Source: Phycisphaerales bacterium | Lineage (GTDB): Bacteria > Planctomycetota > Phycisphaerae > UBA1845 | NCBI GenBank assembly: GCA_020639115.1 | Contig: JACKHG010000016.1 | Location: 27,127-91,126 of the forward strand | Reading direction: 5' to 3' | DNA: 64,000 nucleotides | Shown: positions 46,007 through 54,915 of the stretch, in pieces | Layout of the letters: the number at the start of each line of letters is the position of its first letter | Position numbering within the stretch: the first letter of the stretch is position 1 | The notes under the pieces: model-generated | Database searches by the model: none | Told to the model about the DNA's origin: nothing | Seen by the model: the letters and a program-made list of their open reading frames with translations, nothing else | Program-made: the position numbers and the translations under genes

Positions 46007-48256
46007 TCACGGCAGCGCCACGCCGGTCATTGCACGCACCGTCTCGTATACCGGCATGCCGTCCAAGCCGTAGGGATCCACGAGGATTCGGCGATCAAAC
46101 ACCGGCGAGAGCCCGTCGTGCCGGTGGCACACGCCGCAGTCCGGCGGATAACCCGCCCCCCAACCCTCGCCGGCGGCGAGCACGTTGTGGTCCATCCCCC
46201 ACAGGTACGGGTACGCCGTGATGGGAATTCCCGTGCCGCGGTGATCGAACGAAGCCACCCCGTCCGGAGCATCCGGGTCCGCGTACCACACGCGCACGCC
46301 CTTGACCAGCACGGGCCGCGTCGCCACCGGTTGGCCGTACCCGTCCGCGTGCTTCAGCACCTCGAAATACGCGCGCATCTCCTCCGGCCGGTTGATCTCG
46401 AGCTGGCCATCGCCGTTGTCGTCGGTCACGACCGGCAGGGGCGTCGGCCCAACGACCTGCGCCACCCGCCAGGCGATCAGCGGGGCGATCACGTCGTCCG
46501 CGAGAACGCCCGGCGTACCGTTGGTATCCCAATCGCCCCAGTAGATGTTGATCCACATGCTCATGGGGAAGAGCCGTTCCACGCCGTCGCTGTCGGTTTT
46601 CCAGACGAGCGCGGGATACCACGTGCTCTTGTCCGCGTCCGCCGGGTCGAGCGGATCGGCTGAGTAATACTGTGCGGTCGTGCCGACGGCCCCGGGAATC
46701 GTGATGTCGCGGAAGAGCACGCCGGCGGTCAGGGCCCGGGGAATGTGGCACGCCTGGCAGGACATGGAGACGAACGGGCCCTTGTCGCCGGCGCCCGCGA
46801 GGTGAATCAGGGTGATGCCCGGCACCGGCGGGGCGTCGGGATGCCGCGTCGGGCTGTCCTCCAGGTGGCAGCTCCGGCACGAGCGCAGGTTGACGTAGTC
46901 CAGCTCGTTGCGGAACTGGATCTGCGGGCTGTTGCCCTTGGCGAAGTTGTGATGCAGCCCGCCCGGATGGCACGTGTTGCACGCCGTGCTGCGCTGCGGC
47001 GGGATGTCGTTCTCCGGGTCGGCATCGTTCAGGTGATTGAGTGCGCGGTACATGACGTCGCGCTCGTCGAACCAGACGGTCCCGGTGACGGTCGCCAGCG
47101 GATGACATCCGACGCAGGCCTGATCGCGCGGCGGCCGCACCAGCGACGCCGGGCGGAACAGCGCCAAGCCGCCACCGTCGAGCAGGCTGCCGTCCGCGAT
47201 GCCCTGGCTGTAATCGAGCTGCAGCACCGGTGGCGACGCGGTCGGTTCCAGTTGCGAAAACCAACCCTGGCCTGCGGACCCAGCCGAGGCGAACGCCGGC
47301 ACCGTCGCCACCGAACCATCCACGAGCCGGTCGCCGGCAGCCAGCACGCTCCGCCGCCAGCCGAAATCGGCGCCGCCCCGGTCCGTGCGCGTCGCGGCGA
47401 CCGGTTCCATCCGCGACTCGCGCCGCACGGGCGTCGCCCGCTCGCGCCGATGACAGTACAGACAGTCCGGGCCCGAGAGGCCCGTCACGTCCCACGGCGC
47501 AAGCCGGACCGCACCCGTCGCGTAGTTGATGTCCGTATAATCACCATCGAGCAGCGCGTCCGCCAGCGTCTTGCCCAGCGCCTGAAAGCCGAACGTACCC
47601 GCGGCCTCGTCGTAAAGCCGCCGGCCGTCGCGGTCGAACTCGCCGGCGCCGCCGCCGGGATGACAGCCGCTGCAGTCGCGGACCCACGCGAACGTCCCCT
47701 GGTCGATCGCCGACGCGGTGGCGTTCTCCTTCGCGGCGAGCTGGTACACGAACGACTGGCCCCACGTGCCGTACCGCCCGGGACTGGAAATCCAGTACCG
47801 CCCGTCGCCGAAATAGTCCGTCTGCATGATCAGGTTGCGGGCCACGTCCGTACGGCCCATCTGGAAGAGAAAGCCGTTGGTCACCTCGTCGATGTCGTGG
47901 CAGCCACCGCAGGTGTGTCGGCCGCTGTACGGCGCTGTGGAGTCGAGTGCAATGGGCTGACCCGAGTAGTCGCGCAGCGGGAAGGGCGTGTGCAGCCCGT
48001 GGACTCGTTGGTAGACCGCGTAGTCATCGAGCGCGACGCGCCCGTCGCCATCGAAGTCGAACGCGTCGCGGCAGGCGGTTGTTACCGCCGGCGCGCCTGC
48101 GCCTGACGCAGCCAGGCACGCCGGAAACGCGGCGAAATCGCGCGCATCGACGAACCCGTTGCTGTCGAAGTCACCCAGCGCGCCGCCAGCCCGCGCCGCA
48201 CCGGTCGCCGCGCTCAGCAAGACCACCATCGCTGCAAAGAAGGCACCTCGGCTCAT
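46007..48256 (-). CDS. Octahaem c-type cytochrome with N-terminal dockerin-like module (copy 2)
   Basis: A 749-residue exported protein. After the signal peptide come two EF-hand-like loops (GDFDSNGFVDARDFAAFPAC and DFDGDGRVALDDYAVYQRV), an unusual N-terminal position for a dockerin-like module. Eight haem sites follow: CGGCH, CSGCH, CLYCH, CVGCH, CNTCH, CRSCH, CQACH and CGVCH. TAPYSGRHTCGGCHDIDE opens the haem part. It is a close paralogue of the upstream gene, 28 bases away, with the haem order preserved. The arrangement suggests a periplasmic or surface electron conduit, or a multihaem reductase. I cannot identify a catalytic haem. Confidence 0.92.
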   Translation of the reverse strand: MSRGAFFAAMVVLLSAATGAARAGGALGDFDSNGFVDARDFAAFPACLAASGAGAPAVTTACRDAFDFDGDGRVALDDYAVYQRVHGLHTPFPLRDYSGQPIALDSTAPYSGRHTCGGCHDIDEVTNGFLFQMGRTDVARNLIMQTDYFGDGRYWISSPGRYGTWGQSFVYQLAAKENATASAIDQGTFAWVRDCSGCHPGGGAGEFDRDGRRLYDEAAGTFGFQALGKTLADALLDGDYTDINYATGAVRLAPWDVTGLSGPDCLYCHRRERATPVRRESRMEPVAATRTDRGGADFGWRRSVLAAGDRLVDGSVATVPAFASAGSAGQGWFSQLEPTASPPVLQLDYSQGIADGSLLDGGGLALFRPASLVRPPRDQACVGCHPLATVTGTVWFDERDVMYRALNHLNDADPENDIPPQRSTACNTCHPGGLHHNFAKGNSPQIQFRNELDYVNLRSCRSCHLEDSPTRHPDAPPVPGITLIHLAGAGDKGPFVSMSCQACHIPRALTAGVLFRDITIPGAVGTTAQYYSADPLDPADADKSTWYPALVWKTDSDGVERLFPMSMWINIYWGDWDTNGTPGVLADDVIAPLIAWRVAQVVGPTPLPVVTDDNGDGQLEINRPEEMRAYFEVLKHADGYGQPVATRPVLVKGVRVWYADPDAPDGVASFDHRGTGIPITAYPYLWGMDHNVLAAGEGWGAGYPPDCGVCHRHDGLSPVFDRRILVDPYGLDGMPVYETVRAMTGVALP

Positions 48257-48284
48257 GGCGCTCACCGCCCGCGGACGCTGCCGG

Positions 48285-50576
48285 CTACGGCGGGTTTGCG
48301 CCGGTCTGCGCCCGCACCGTCTCGTACACCGGCTGGCCGTTCTCGTCGTAGGGATCCACCAGCACCTTGCGATCGAAGACCACGGTCGGCTGGCCGCCGT
48401 TCCAGCTCCGGTGGCAGTGGCCGCAGGCCCAACCGCCGAACTCCGTGCCCCAGGCGTCCGCGGCCGGCAGCACATTGTGATCCAGCTCCCACACGTAGGG
48501 GTGATACGTCATGGGAATTCCAGTACCGCGATGATCGAACGAGCTGACGCCGGTGGGGGAGGTCTCGTCCGCGTACCACACGCGTACGCCGCGGACGAGC
48601 ACGGGCCGCGCCGCGATCTGCCGGCCGTAGCTGTCGTTGCCCTTGAGCAGGGCGAGGTAGGCGAGAATCTCCTCGAGCCGGTTGATCTCGAGCTGCCCGT
48701 CGCCGTTGTCGTCGGTGACCACCGGCAGGGGCGTCGCCCCGACCGCCTGGGTGATCCGCCAGGACAGGATCGGCGCGATCACGTCGTCGCCGAGCACGCC
48801 CGGCGTGCCGTTGGTGTTCCAGTCGCCCCAGTAGATGTTGATCCACAGGTTCGTGGGGAAAAGACGCTCCACGCCGTCGCTGTCGGTCTTCCAGGTAAGC
48901 GACGGATACCAGCGGCTCTTGTCGGGGCTCGCGGGGTTCAGCGGATCCGCCGAGTAATACTGCGCCGTCGTCCCGGTGGCGCCCGGAATGGTGATATCCC
49001 GAAAGACGAGCGCGGACGTCAGCGGGTAGGGAATATGGCAGGCCTGGCACGACAGCTTGTTGATCATGTCGCCCACGACCATCTCCGGAAAGTGGATCTC
49101 GTGGGTGAGCTCCGGCGCGTCCGGGTGGTGCAGCGGGTTCGGCACGCCCGGCGCAAGCTCGGTCAGGTGGCAGTCGCGGCAGGAGCGGAAGTTCTGCCAG
49201 TCGATCTCGTTGCGCTGCTGCACCTGCGGGCTGTTGCCCTTGGCAAACTCGTGCGCCGCGTTGCCCGGGTGGCAGTAGTTGCACACCTGGCTGCGTTCCG
49301 CCGGGATGTCATTGCCCGGGTCGGTGTCGTTCATCAGGTTGAACTGCTTGTAGTGCACGTCGCGCTCGTCAAACCAGACGGTTCCGGTGATCGTCGCCAG
49401 CGGGTGACAGCTCGTGCACACCTGGTCGCGGGGGATGTGCACGAGCGCCGACGGCGCCACGTTGACCACGTCGCCGGTCAGTTGCAGGCTGCCGTCCGCC
49501 ACGCCGGCCGCGTAGTCAACCTGCAGCACCGGCGGATTCGCCGTCAGGTCGATGCTGGAGAACCAGCCCTGCCCCGCGGTGCCGGCAGCCGCGAACGCCG
49601 GCACGCTCTGCCCGAGCGCATCCACCAGCGCCGTACCGGCTGCGAAGACCCCGCGCCGCCACGTGTAGTTCATGTCCGCTCGCGACCCGCCGCTGAAGCC
49701 CGAACGCGCGTCGATCCCGTCAGCCGGGTCCGCCGGCGCCGATCGGGTGCTGCGCGTGATTGCCCGCTGCGCCCGGTGGCAGTAGAGGCAGTCGGGCCCG
49801 GACACACCGGTAATGTCCCAGCGCGCCGGACCCAGCGCCCCTGTCGTGTAGTTCATGTCGGTGTAGTCGCCGTCGAGCACCACGTCGCCCGGCCCCAGCC
49901 CGAGCTTCTCGTATCCGAACTGCCCGGTGGCGACGTCGTACAGCATCTCGCCATCGCGATCGAACTCACCGGCCCCGCCGCCGACGTGGCAGCCGGCGCA
50001 GTCGCGAATCCAGGCAAACGTCGTCTGCTCGATCTGCGACGCGCTGGTGTTGTTCTTCGCCGCCAGCTTGTACACGAACGACTGGCCCCAGACGCCGTAC
50101 CGCCCCGGACCCTTGATCCAGAACCGTCCGTCGTTGAAGTAGTCGTCCTTCGTGACGATGTTGCGCGCCAGGTCGGTGCGCCCGTGTTGAAACAGGAATC
50201 CGTTGCTGATCTCGTCGATGTCGTGGCACGCGCCGCAGGTGTGCCGCCCGCTGTAGGGCGCCGTCGACTCCGCCGTGATTGCGTTGCCAGCGTAGTCGCG
50301 CAGCGGAAACGGCGTGTGCCCGGGCCGGCCCTGCAGCACGCCATAGTCGCACAGGTCGATATCGCCGTCGCCGTCGCCGTCGAAGGCGACCAGGCAGTTG
50401 TTCGAAAGCGATAGAATCTGCGGACCCGACAACGCCAGGCATTGTGCGAAACTCGCGAAGTCGGCGCCGTCAACGTAGCCGTTCGTGTCGAAGTCGCCGG
50501 TCACGGCGAGAGCCGGCTGACCCGCCAGCACTGCCAACAGGACGCCCCCAACGGTACCGCGCTTGATGTACCTCAT
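48285..50576 (-). CDS. Octahaem c-type cytochrome with N-terminal dockerin-like module (copy 1)
   Basis: A 763-residue exported protein with AAGGAG six bases before the ATG. The signal peptide (VGGVLLAVLAGQPALA) is followed by dockerin-like loops GDFDTNGYVDGADFASFAQC and FDGDGDGDIDLCDYGVLQGR. Eight haem sites follow: CGACH, CAGCH, CLYCH, CTSCH, CNYCH, CRDCH, CQACH and CGHCH. Long blocks are nearly identical to the downstream paralogue, for example DITIPGATGTTAQYYSADPL and ADPLNPA with KTDSDGVERLFP, so the pair arose by tandem duplication. It is the middle gene of an operon headed by the 1195-residue mosaic protein. Confidence 0.92.
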   Translation of the reverse strand: MRYIKRGTVGGVLLAVLAGQPALAVTGDFDTNGYVDGADFASFAQCLALSGPQILSLSNNCLVAFDGDGDGDIDLCDYGVLQGRPGHTPFPLRDYAGNAITAESTAPYSGRHTCGACHDIDEISNGFLFQHGRTDLARNIVTKDDYFNDGRFWIKGPGRYGVWGQSFVYKLAAKNNTSASQIEQTTFAWIRDCAGCHVGGGAGEFDRDGEMLYDVATGQFGYEKLGLGPGDVVLDGDYTDMNYTTGALGPARWDITGVSGPDCLYCHRAQRAITRSTRSAPADPADGIDARSGFSGGSRADMNYTWRRGVFAAGTALVDALGQSVPAFAAAGTAGQGWFSSIDLTANPPVLQVDYAAGVADGSLQLTGDVVNVAPSALVHIPRDQVCTSCHPLATITGTVWFDERDVHYKQFNLMNDTDPGNDIPAERSQVCNYCHPGNAAHEFAKGNSPQVQQRNEIDWQNFRSCRDCHLTELAPGVPNPLHHPDAPELTHEIHFPEMVVGDMINKLSCQACHIPYPLTSALVFRDITIPGATGTTAQYYSADPLNPASPDKSRWYPSLTWKTDSDGVERLFPTNLWINIYWGDWNTNGTPGVLGDDVIAPILSWRITQAVGATPLPVVTDDNGDGQLEINRLEEILAYLALLKGNDSYGRQIAARPVLVRGVRVWYADETSPTGVSSFDHRGTGIPMTYHPYVWELDHNVLPAADAWGTEFGGWACGHCHRSWNGGQPTVVFDRKVLVDPYDENGQPVYETVRAQTGANPP

Positions 50577-50636
50577 GGCTGCTCCTTCCCCAACGAGCCT
50601 GCGATTGAAAAGTCTCGCCGCCAGCGGTGCGCCCGC

Positions 50637-53600
50637 TCAATCACCCGCGTCGAATACCTGCTGAAACGCGCTGAAGTCCGCGAGGTCCACGTCGCCGTCG
50701 CGGTCGACGTCGACACTGACACAGCACGGGTCGGCGTACAGGAACGGAGCGCAATCCCCGCCGACGCAGCACGAGGTCTGGCAGGCCAGCATGCGCGCGA
50801 AGTCGTCAAGACCCACGGCGCCGTCCAGATCGAAATCGCCCGGCGGGTCGCAGCGGTCGTCCACGCCATTGCCGTTACAGTCGATGCAACCGGCTGCACA
50901 GGGTGGGGCCGTGCCGGGCAGGCACGTGTCGTCCAGGCAGGTTTCCTCGCCGTTGCAGAAGTCACCATCGTCGCAGTGCAGGTCCTTGAGACAGTGCCTG
51001 GGAAAACTCTGCGCGTAGCGGCCGATGTCCGCCGCCTGTTGCGTGGTGTGCCCCGTGGCGATCCAGCCCGGCATCGGTGTGCCCGGCGATCCGAAGCGGA
51101 TCTTGTGCAGCAGCCGGGCCGGATCCTCGCCGGCGATCGTGCCGACCCACTCCGGACCGGGAATGCTGCCGAAGTTCCGCTGCGTGCCGTTGAATCCGTG
51201 GCAATCGACGCAACGTTCGTTCGCGCCGCCCTCCATCTCGTAGTAGACCTGGCCCCAGTCGGCGTCCCCGACGAATAGGCCATTGGTGTCGATGTATGTG
51301 TTCGTGTCGATCACCTGCGTCTGCAGAAACGCCACCAGGTCGCGGATGTCGTAGTCGTTCAGGCCGAGCGCCCCGAAACCGTGGCCGTTGGGCGCCGCAT
51401 CCGACTTGATCAGGTCGAACATCTCGCTCGCGGTCAGCGTGGACCCGTACACCCCCTTGATCCCGGTGTGGTGCGGGCCGCTGGCGTACGCACCGTCAAC
51501 ACCCTTGTAATCCCAACCGTGACATTCGCCGCAACGTTGCGTAGCCGCGCTCTCCTGCAGTCCGTCCGGCGGATACAGCGGGTGTGTCGCCGTGGGCATG
51601 GCCGCGTGATTGACGAGCCACCAGGTGTCCCACAACTGCCCGCCACGCAGCGGGTCCGCCTGCGAATCGTCGCAAGTCAACACCATTTCGCCCGCGCCCC
51701 AGGCGCTGACGTACCCGCCGCCGATCCGCACCAGGTAGCAGTGGCCCGCCACGACCGGCACGGTCGCGACCGAACGGTCGGTGACCGGATACGTACCCGG
51801 GCAACCCTCGTCGGCGCACACCATCAGCCGGTTGTCATCGACCGGGCAGGTGCATCCGTCGTAGATCACCAGGTTGGTGTCGAAGGTGCTGTTGCACAGC
51901 GACACCGTCATGTCGCCGGTGCACGACGGCGACACGCGGTACCAGATGTCGTAGTACGTGTTGCCGTTGTACGAGTCGCACGCCTCGTGTCCGGGGCCGT
52001 CGATGTCCTTGCCCGTCGTGTCGAACGTGTACACGCCCTCACCAATCATGCCCGCCTGGGCGCAGTTGTCGTGGTACTCGAACTGGCAGTCCGCCGAGCA
52101 CCCGTCGCCGCCGATGGCGTTGCCGTCGTCGCACTGTTCGCCGGCCTGCACCACGCTGTTGCCGCACACCAGCGTCGTGAGGCAATTGGAGTCGCAGTTC
52201 ACGCCGTCAGGCGGATCACATTCCTCTCCCGCCTGGATCACGCCATCACCGCACACCCAGTGACAGTTGGGCGCGCAGTGCGCACCGTCCGGCGGGTCAC
52301 ACTGCTCGTCACCGTCCAGCAGGCTGTCGCCGCAGATGGGGATGCGCTGACACAACAGGTCGCACGTTGTGCCGTCGGGTGGGTCACACTCCTCGCTGCC
52401 TTCAACCTGTCCGTTCCCGCACACCGGCGGCGACCCCACCGGGCCGTCGGTTTGGCCTGCAACCGTCGCCGGCGTTCCGGGCTTGAACAATCCCAAGACA
52501 GCCGCGCAGTCACCCGGGCCGGAATCGGCGTCGAACCAGAACGTATACACCGTCCCCCAGCGCAGCGGATTGGTCGTCGTGCTGAACGTCACCGCCGAGG
52601 TCGACACGTCGGCTGTCCACGCCGCGTTGTCGATCGGCACGCCGCCCACGGCGTTGACCGGCTCATCATGATGCCGCACCGCGTGAAACCCCACGCTGGT
52701 GACGTGGGCCCCCGTCGCCAGCGGAACGGTGAACGATCCCACCTGCCGGTCCATGTCCACGTTCATCAGCGCATAGGTGTAGCGCCAGATGTTCTCCGCA
52801 CGCTGCGTAACCTGCGCCGCCAGGACGCAGCGCCCGTCCGGCGAGACAAACTCCACCGGAGGCACCTCCTGGGCGAATTCGGTCTGCCGTGTGCCCGGCC
52901 ACGCGTCGAGCGCCAGCCCCGCCACCGGCATCGTGCCGGCTGCACTCATGACGAACGACCATGTTCCCCCGGGCGCGCCGCTCACGGTCACCGGCTTCCA
53001 CGCGATGCTGTTCATCACGTTGATGTCTTCCGCGATGACGTAGTAGCCCTCGGCGAAGTAGTTCGCCCCGGCGTTCTGCGCCGGATCGAGGTCCGCGTCC
53101 CGGACCTGCACGCGGTGCTCGATCCCGTCGTGGGCGTGCGTGCCCACCGAGTTGTGCGAGCCGGCGAACGTCCACGCCCCGGTCCACGGGTTGATCTCGT
53201 ACCGCGGCCCCATGCCGTTCTGGGCGCCGTTCAGCGGGGCGCTGTAGGTGTCGGTACAGCCGATCCCGAGATACTCGCCGTAGACGTGCCCCGGCTCGAA
53301 CGTACAGGTTCCGCCGCATTGGGTATTACCCAGGGCGTAGAACGCGTGCTTCACCCACGACTGCCCGATCTGCTCGAACCGGTCGTTCTTCACCCGGTAG
53401 AGGTTCATCGCGATGAACGGGTGATGCTCGTTGGGCATCGGCAACCAGGAAATGTCCGCGTCGCCGATGTTCCAGGAGGTGGTCGCCAGCGCCAAGCCAA
53501 CGATTTCCCCCACGCGCCCGTACTGCGCAAGGCCGTAGAGCTGGCAGAAGGTCATGTCCGCACCGACGCTGCGCGCACCAGTGGCTCGCGGTTGTGGTTC

Positions 53601-54224
53601 CGCCGCCGGAGGGGCATCCCCAGCCACCCAGTCAGCCATCGCCTCCACGGTCACGCTGCCCAGGTCACGCTGCGCCAACGCCGGATCGCCCATCCGCCGC
53701 GCCAACTCGACGCCCGGCCGCAGGATGTCGGCGTGCAACGTGTAACGCTGCCCGGCATGATCGAAACCGGCCTTGACCCGCTCCAGCACGAAGCTCCCCG
53801 CCTCGCCGTTGCGGGTCGCGCGCAACCGCATCCCCTCCAGGCCTTCGCCCGCCGGCTCCAGAACCCAATCCCCCAGTGACCGCGTGCCCGTGGCGCCGGT
53901 CAGCGCGACGCTGCCGAAGGTCTGCAGGCGGCCGGCAGGAGCGCCCTCCATCCCCTCGCTCGTTACACGAAACGTCAGCGTGGAGTCCGCCTCGATCGGC
54001 AGCACGTATTCCCGGTAACGGGGCACAGCCACCTCCGCCGCGTGCCGCGCAGCAGGCGCGTCCGCGACGGCCTCGCTGGGATCCGCATCGACCAAGCGCA
54101 CGGTCACCGTGCCGCCGGTCACGCGCCATTGTTCGGCGCCGCCCGCAGCCGCCGCTGCGCCGAGCACGACCGCCATCGTCTCGACAATAATGTAAAACCA
54201 CGTCCAACGATGTGTGCGCACCAT
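50637..54224 (-). CDS. Very large exported mosaic dihaem protein (DUF4215 Cys repeats, PPC-like domain, cytochrome c, dockerin-like end)
   Basis: A 1195-residue protein with GGAGA eight bases before its ATG. In order: a short signal anchor; a 550-residue beta-rich part with no family I recognise; four DUF4215-type Cys-rich repeats (CGNGQVEGSEECDPPDG, CGDGVIQAGEECDPPDG and others); and a PPC-like beta-sandwich (YDIWYRVSPSCTGDMTVSLC). It continues with two cytochrome c domains with haem sites CGECH and CVDCH, another small Cys-rich unit (DGDFCNGEETCLDDTCLPG), and a terminal dockerin-like pair ending VDVDRDGDVDLADFSAFQQV. Such mixtures are typical of surface proteins. It is the first gene of the octahaem operon and is probably the attachment or substrate-facing partner. 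Confidence 0.9.
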   Translation of the reverse strand: MVRTHRWTWFYIIVETMAVVLGAAAAAGGAEQWRVTGGTVTVRLVDADPSEAVADAPAARHAAEVAVPRYREYVLPIEADSTLTFRVTSEGMEGAPAGRLQTFGSVALTGATGTRSLGDWVLEPAGEGLEGMRLRATRNGEAGSFVLERVKAGFDHAGQRYTLHADILRPGVELARRMGDPALAQRDLGSVTVEAMADWVAGDAPPAAEPQPRATGARSVGADMTFCQLYGLAQYGRVGEIVGLALATTSWNIGDADISWLPMPNEHHPFIAMNLYRVKNDRFEQIGQSWVKHAFYALGNTQCGGTCTFEPGHVYGEYLGIGCTDTYSAPLNGAQNGMGPRYEINPWTGAWTFAGSHNSVGTHAHDGIEHRVQVRDADLDPAQNAGANYFAEGYYVIAEDINVMNSIAWKPVTVSGAPGGTWSFVMSAAGTMPVAGLALDAWPGTRQTEFAQEVPPVEFVSPDGRCVLAAQVTQRAENIWRYTYALMNVDMDRQVGSFTVPLATGAHVTSVGFHAVRHHDEPVNAVGGVPIDNAAWTADVSTSAVTFSTTTNPLRWGTVYTFWFDADSGPGDCAAVLGLFKPGTPATVAGQTDGPVGSPPVCGNGQVEGSEECDPPDGTTCDLLCQRIPICGDSLLDGDEQCDPPDGAHCAPNCHWVCGDGVIQAGEECDPPDGVNCDSNCLTTLVCGNSVVQAGEQCDDGNAIGGDGCSADCQFEYHDNCAQAGMIGEGVYTFDTTGKDIDGPGHEACDSYNGNTYYDIWYRVSPSCTGDMTVSLCNSTFDTNLVIYDGCTCPVDDNRLMVCADEGCPGTYPVTDRSVATVPVVAGHCYLVRIGGGYVSAWGAGEMVLTCDDSQADPLRGGQLWDTWWLVNHAAMPTATHPLYPPDGLQESAATQRCGECHGWDYKGVDGAYASGPHHTGIKGVYGSTLTASEMFDLIKSDAAPNGHGFGALGLNDYDIRDLVAFLQTQVIDTNTYIDTNGLFVGDADWGQVYYEMEGGANERCVDCHGFNGTQRNFGSIPGPEWVGTIAGEDPARLLHKIRFGSPGTPMPGWIATGHTTQQAADIGRYAQSFPRHCLKDLHCDDGDFCNGEETCLDDTCLPGTAPPCAAGCIDCNGNGVDDRCDPPGDFDLDGAVGLDDFARMLACQTSCCVGGDCAPFLYADPCCVSVDVDRDGDVDLADFSAFQQVFDAGD

Positions 54225-54915
54225 CGCCCGGTCTCCAGGCTGTGACCCGCTCGGTTGCTCACCCGCCGCTCACTGCCCCCGCGCGCACCCCAACCCTCAG
54301 ATTCGACCCGGAAACGGCGCAGCCTCCAGTATGCCTCGCTCCGAATTCGCACTGCAAGTCAGATCGAGCTTGCCTGGGCGGATCCAAGCAAAACAATGAA
54401 GTTCCAAGATATGCTGCGCTTGCAGTCTGCTCGGGAGAGTGCGCAAGGCCCATCTCGCTCCGCGAGGTGCGCTCCGTGTCGTGACCCTTGGGCCGCTGGC
54501 CATCGCGACGCCGGAGTCGTCGCCTGCACGCCCGTTGATCGCCGGTCCCTTTCATCCGCCTCGGACACGCAACGGGTGGCGAGCTTGTCGATGAAGTTCA
54601 GCACTGCAACCCCGCCGCGGCGGCGGTCCAGGTCCAGGCGGGCAATGCCGACGCAATCCCTGGCGCGGGGGCGGCGTTCTTGGGGCGCAGCCCTGCACCC
54701 GTGGTCTCCCGGCCCGCGGGCATTGATGCGCCCAGAATCATGTTGAAAACATGCCGGCAAAATGTTAGAAGCATCTCCATCTGTATTCGGGTCTCGGATT
54801 TGCGTCATCATGCTGTTCAGGGCTGGGTCATCGGACGCCGGGAACGCGTCGCGCCGATTGCCGTAACTGCTCACTTCGCGTCGCGCACGTCCCGGAGTTC
54901 GCAGGAAGAACCGCG
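54225..54915. other. Divergent intergenic region
   Basis: About 690 bases between the divergent 1195-residue protein gene and the FG-GAP protein gene. A promoter reading right is seen at 54743-54771. For the leftward operon I see only a weak TTGCAG/CATACT pair on the minus strand, near 54311-54356. No gene in it is supported. Confidence 0.5.
54743..54771 (+). promoter_or_regulatory. Sigma-70-like promoter of the FG-GAP protein gene
   Basis: TTGAAA (54743-54748), 17-base spacer, TAGAAG (54766-54771); five and four consensus matches. The leader to the start codon would be about 140 bases. Confidence 0.45.
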
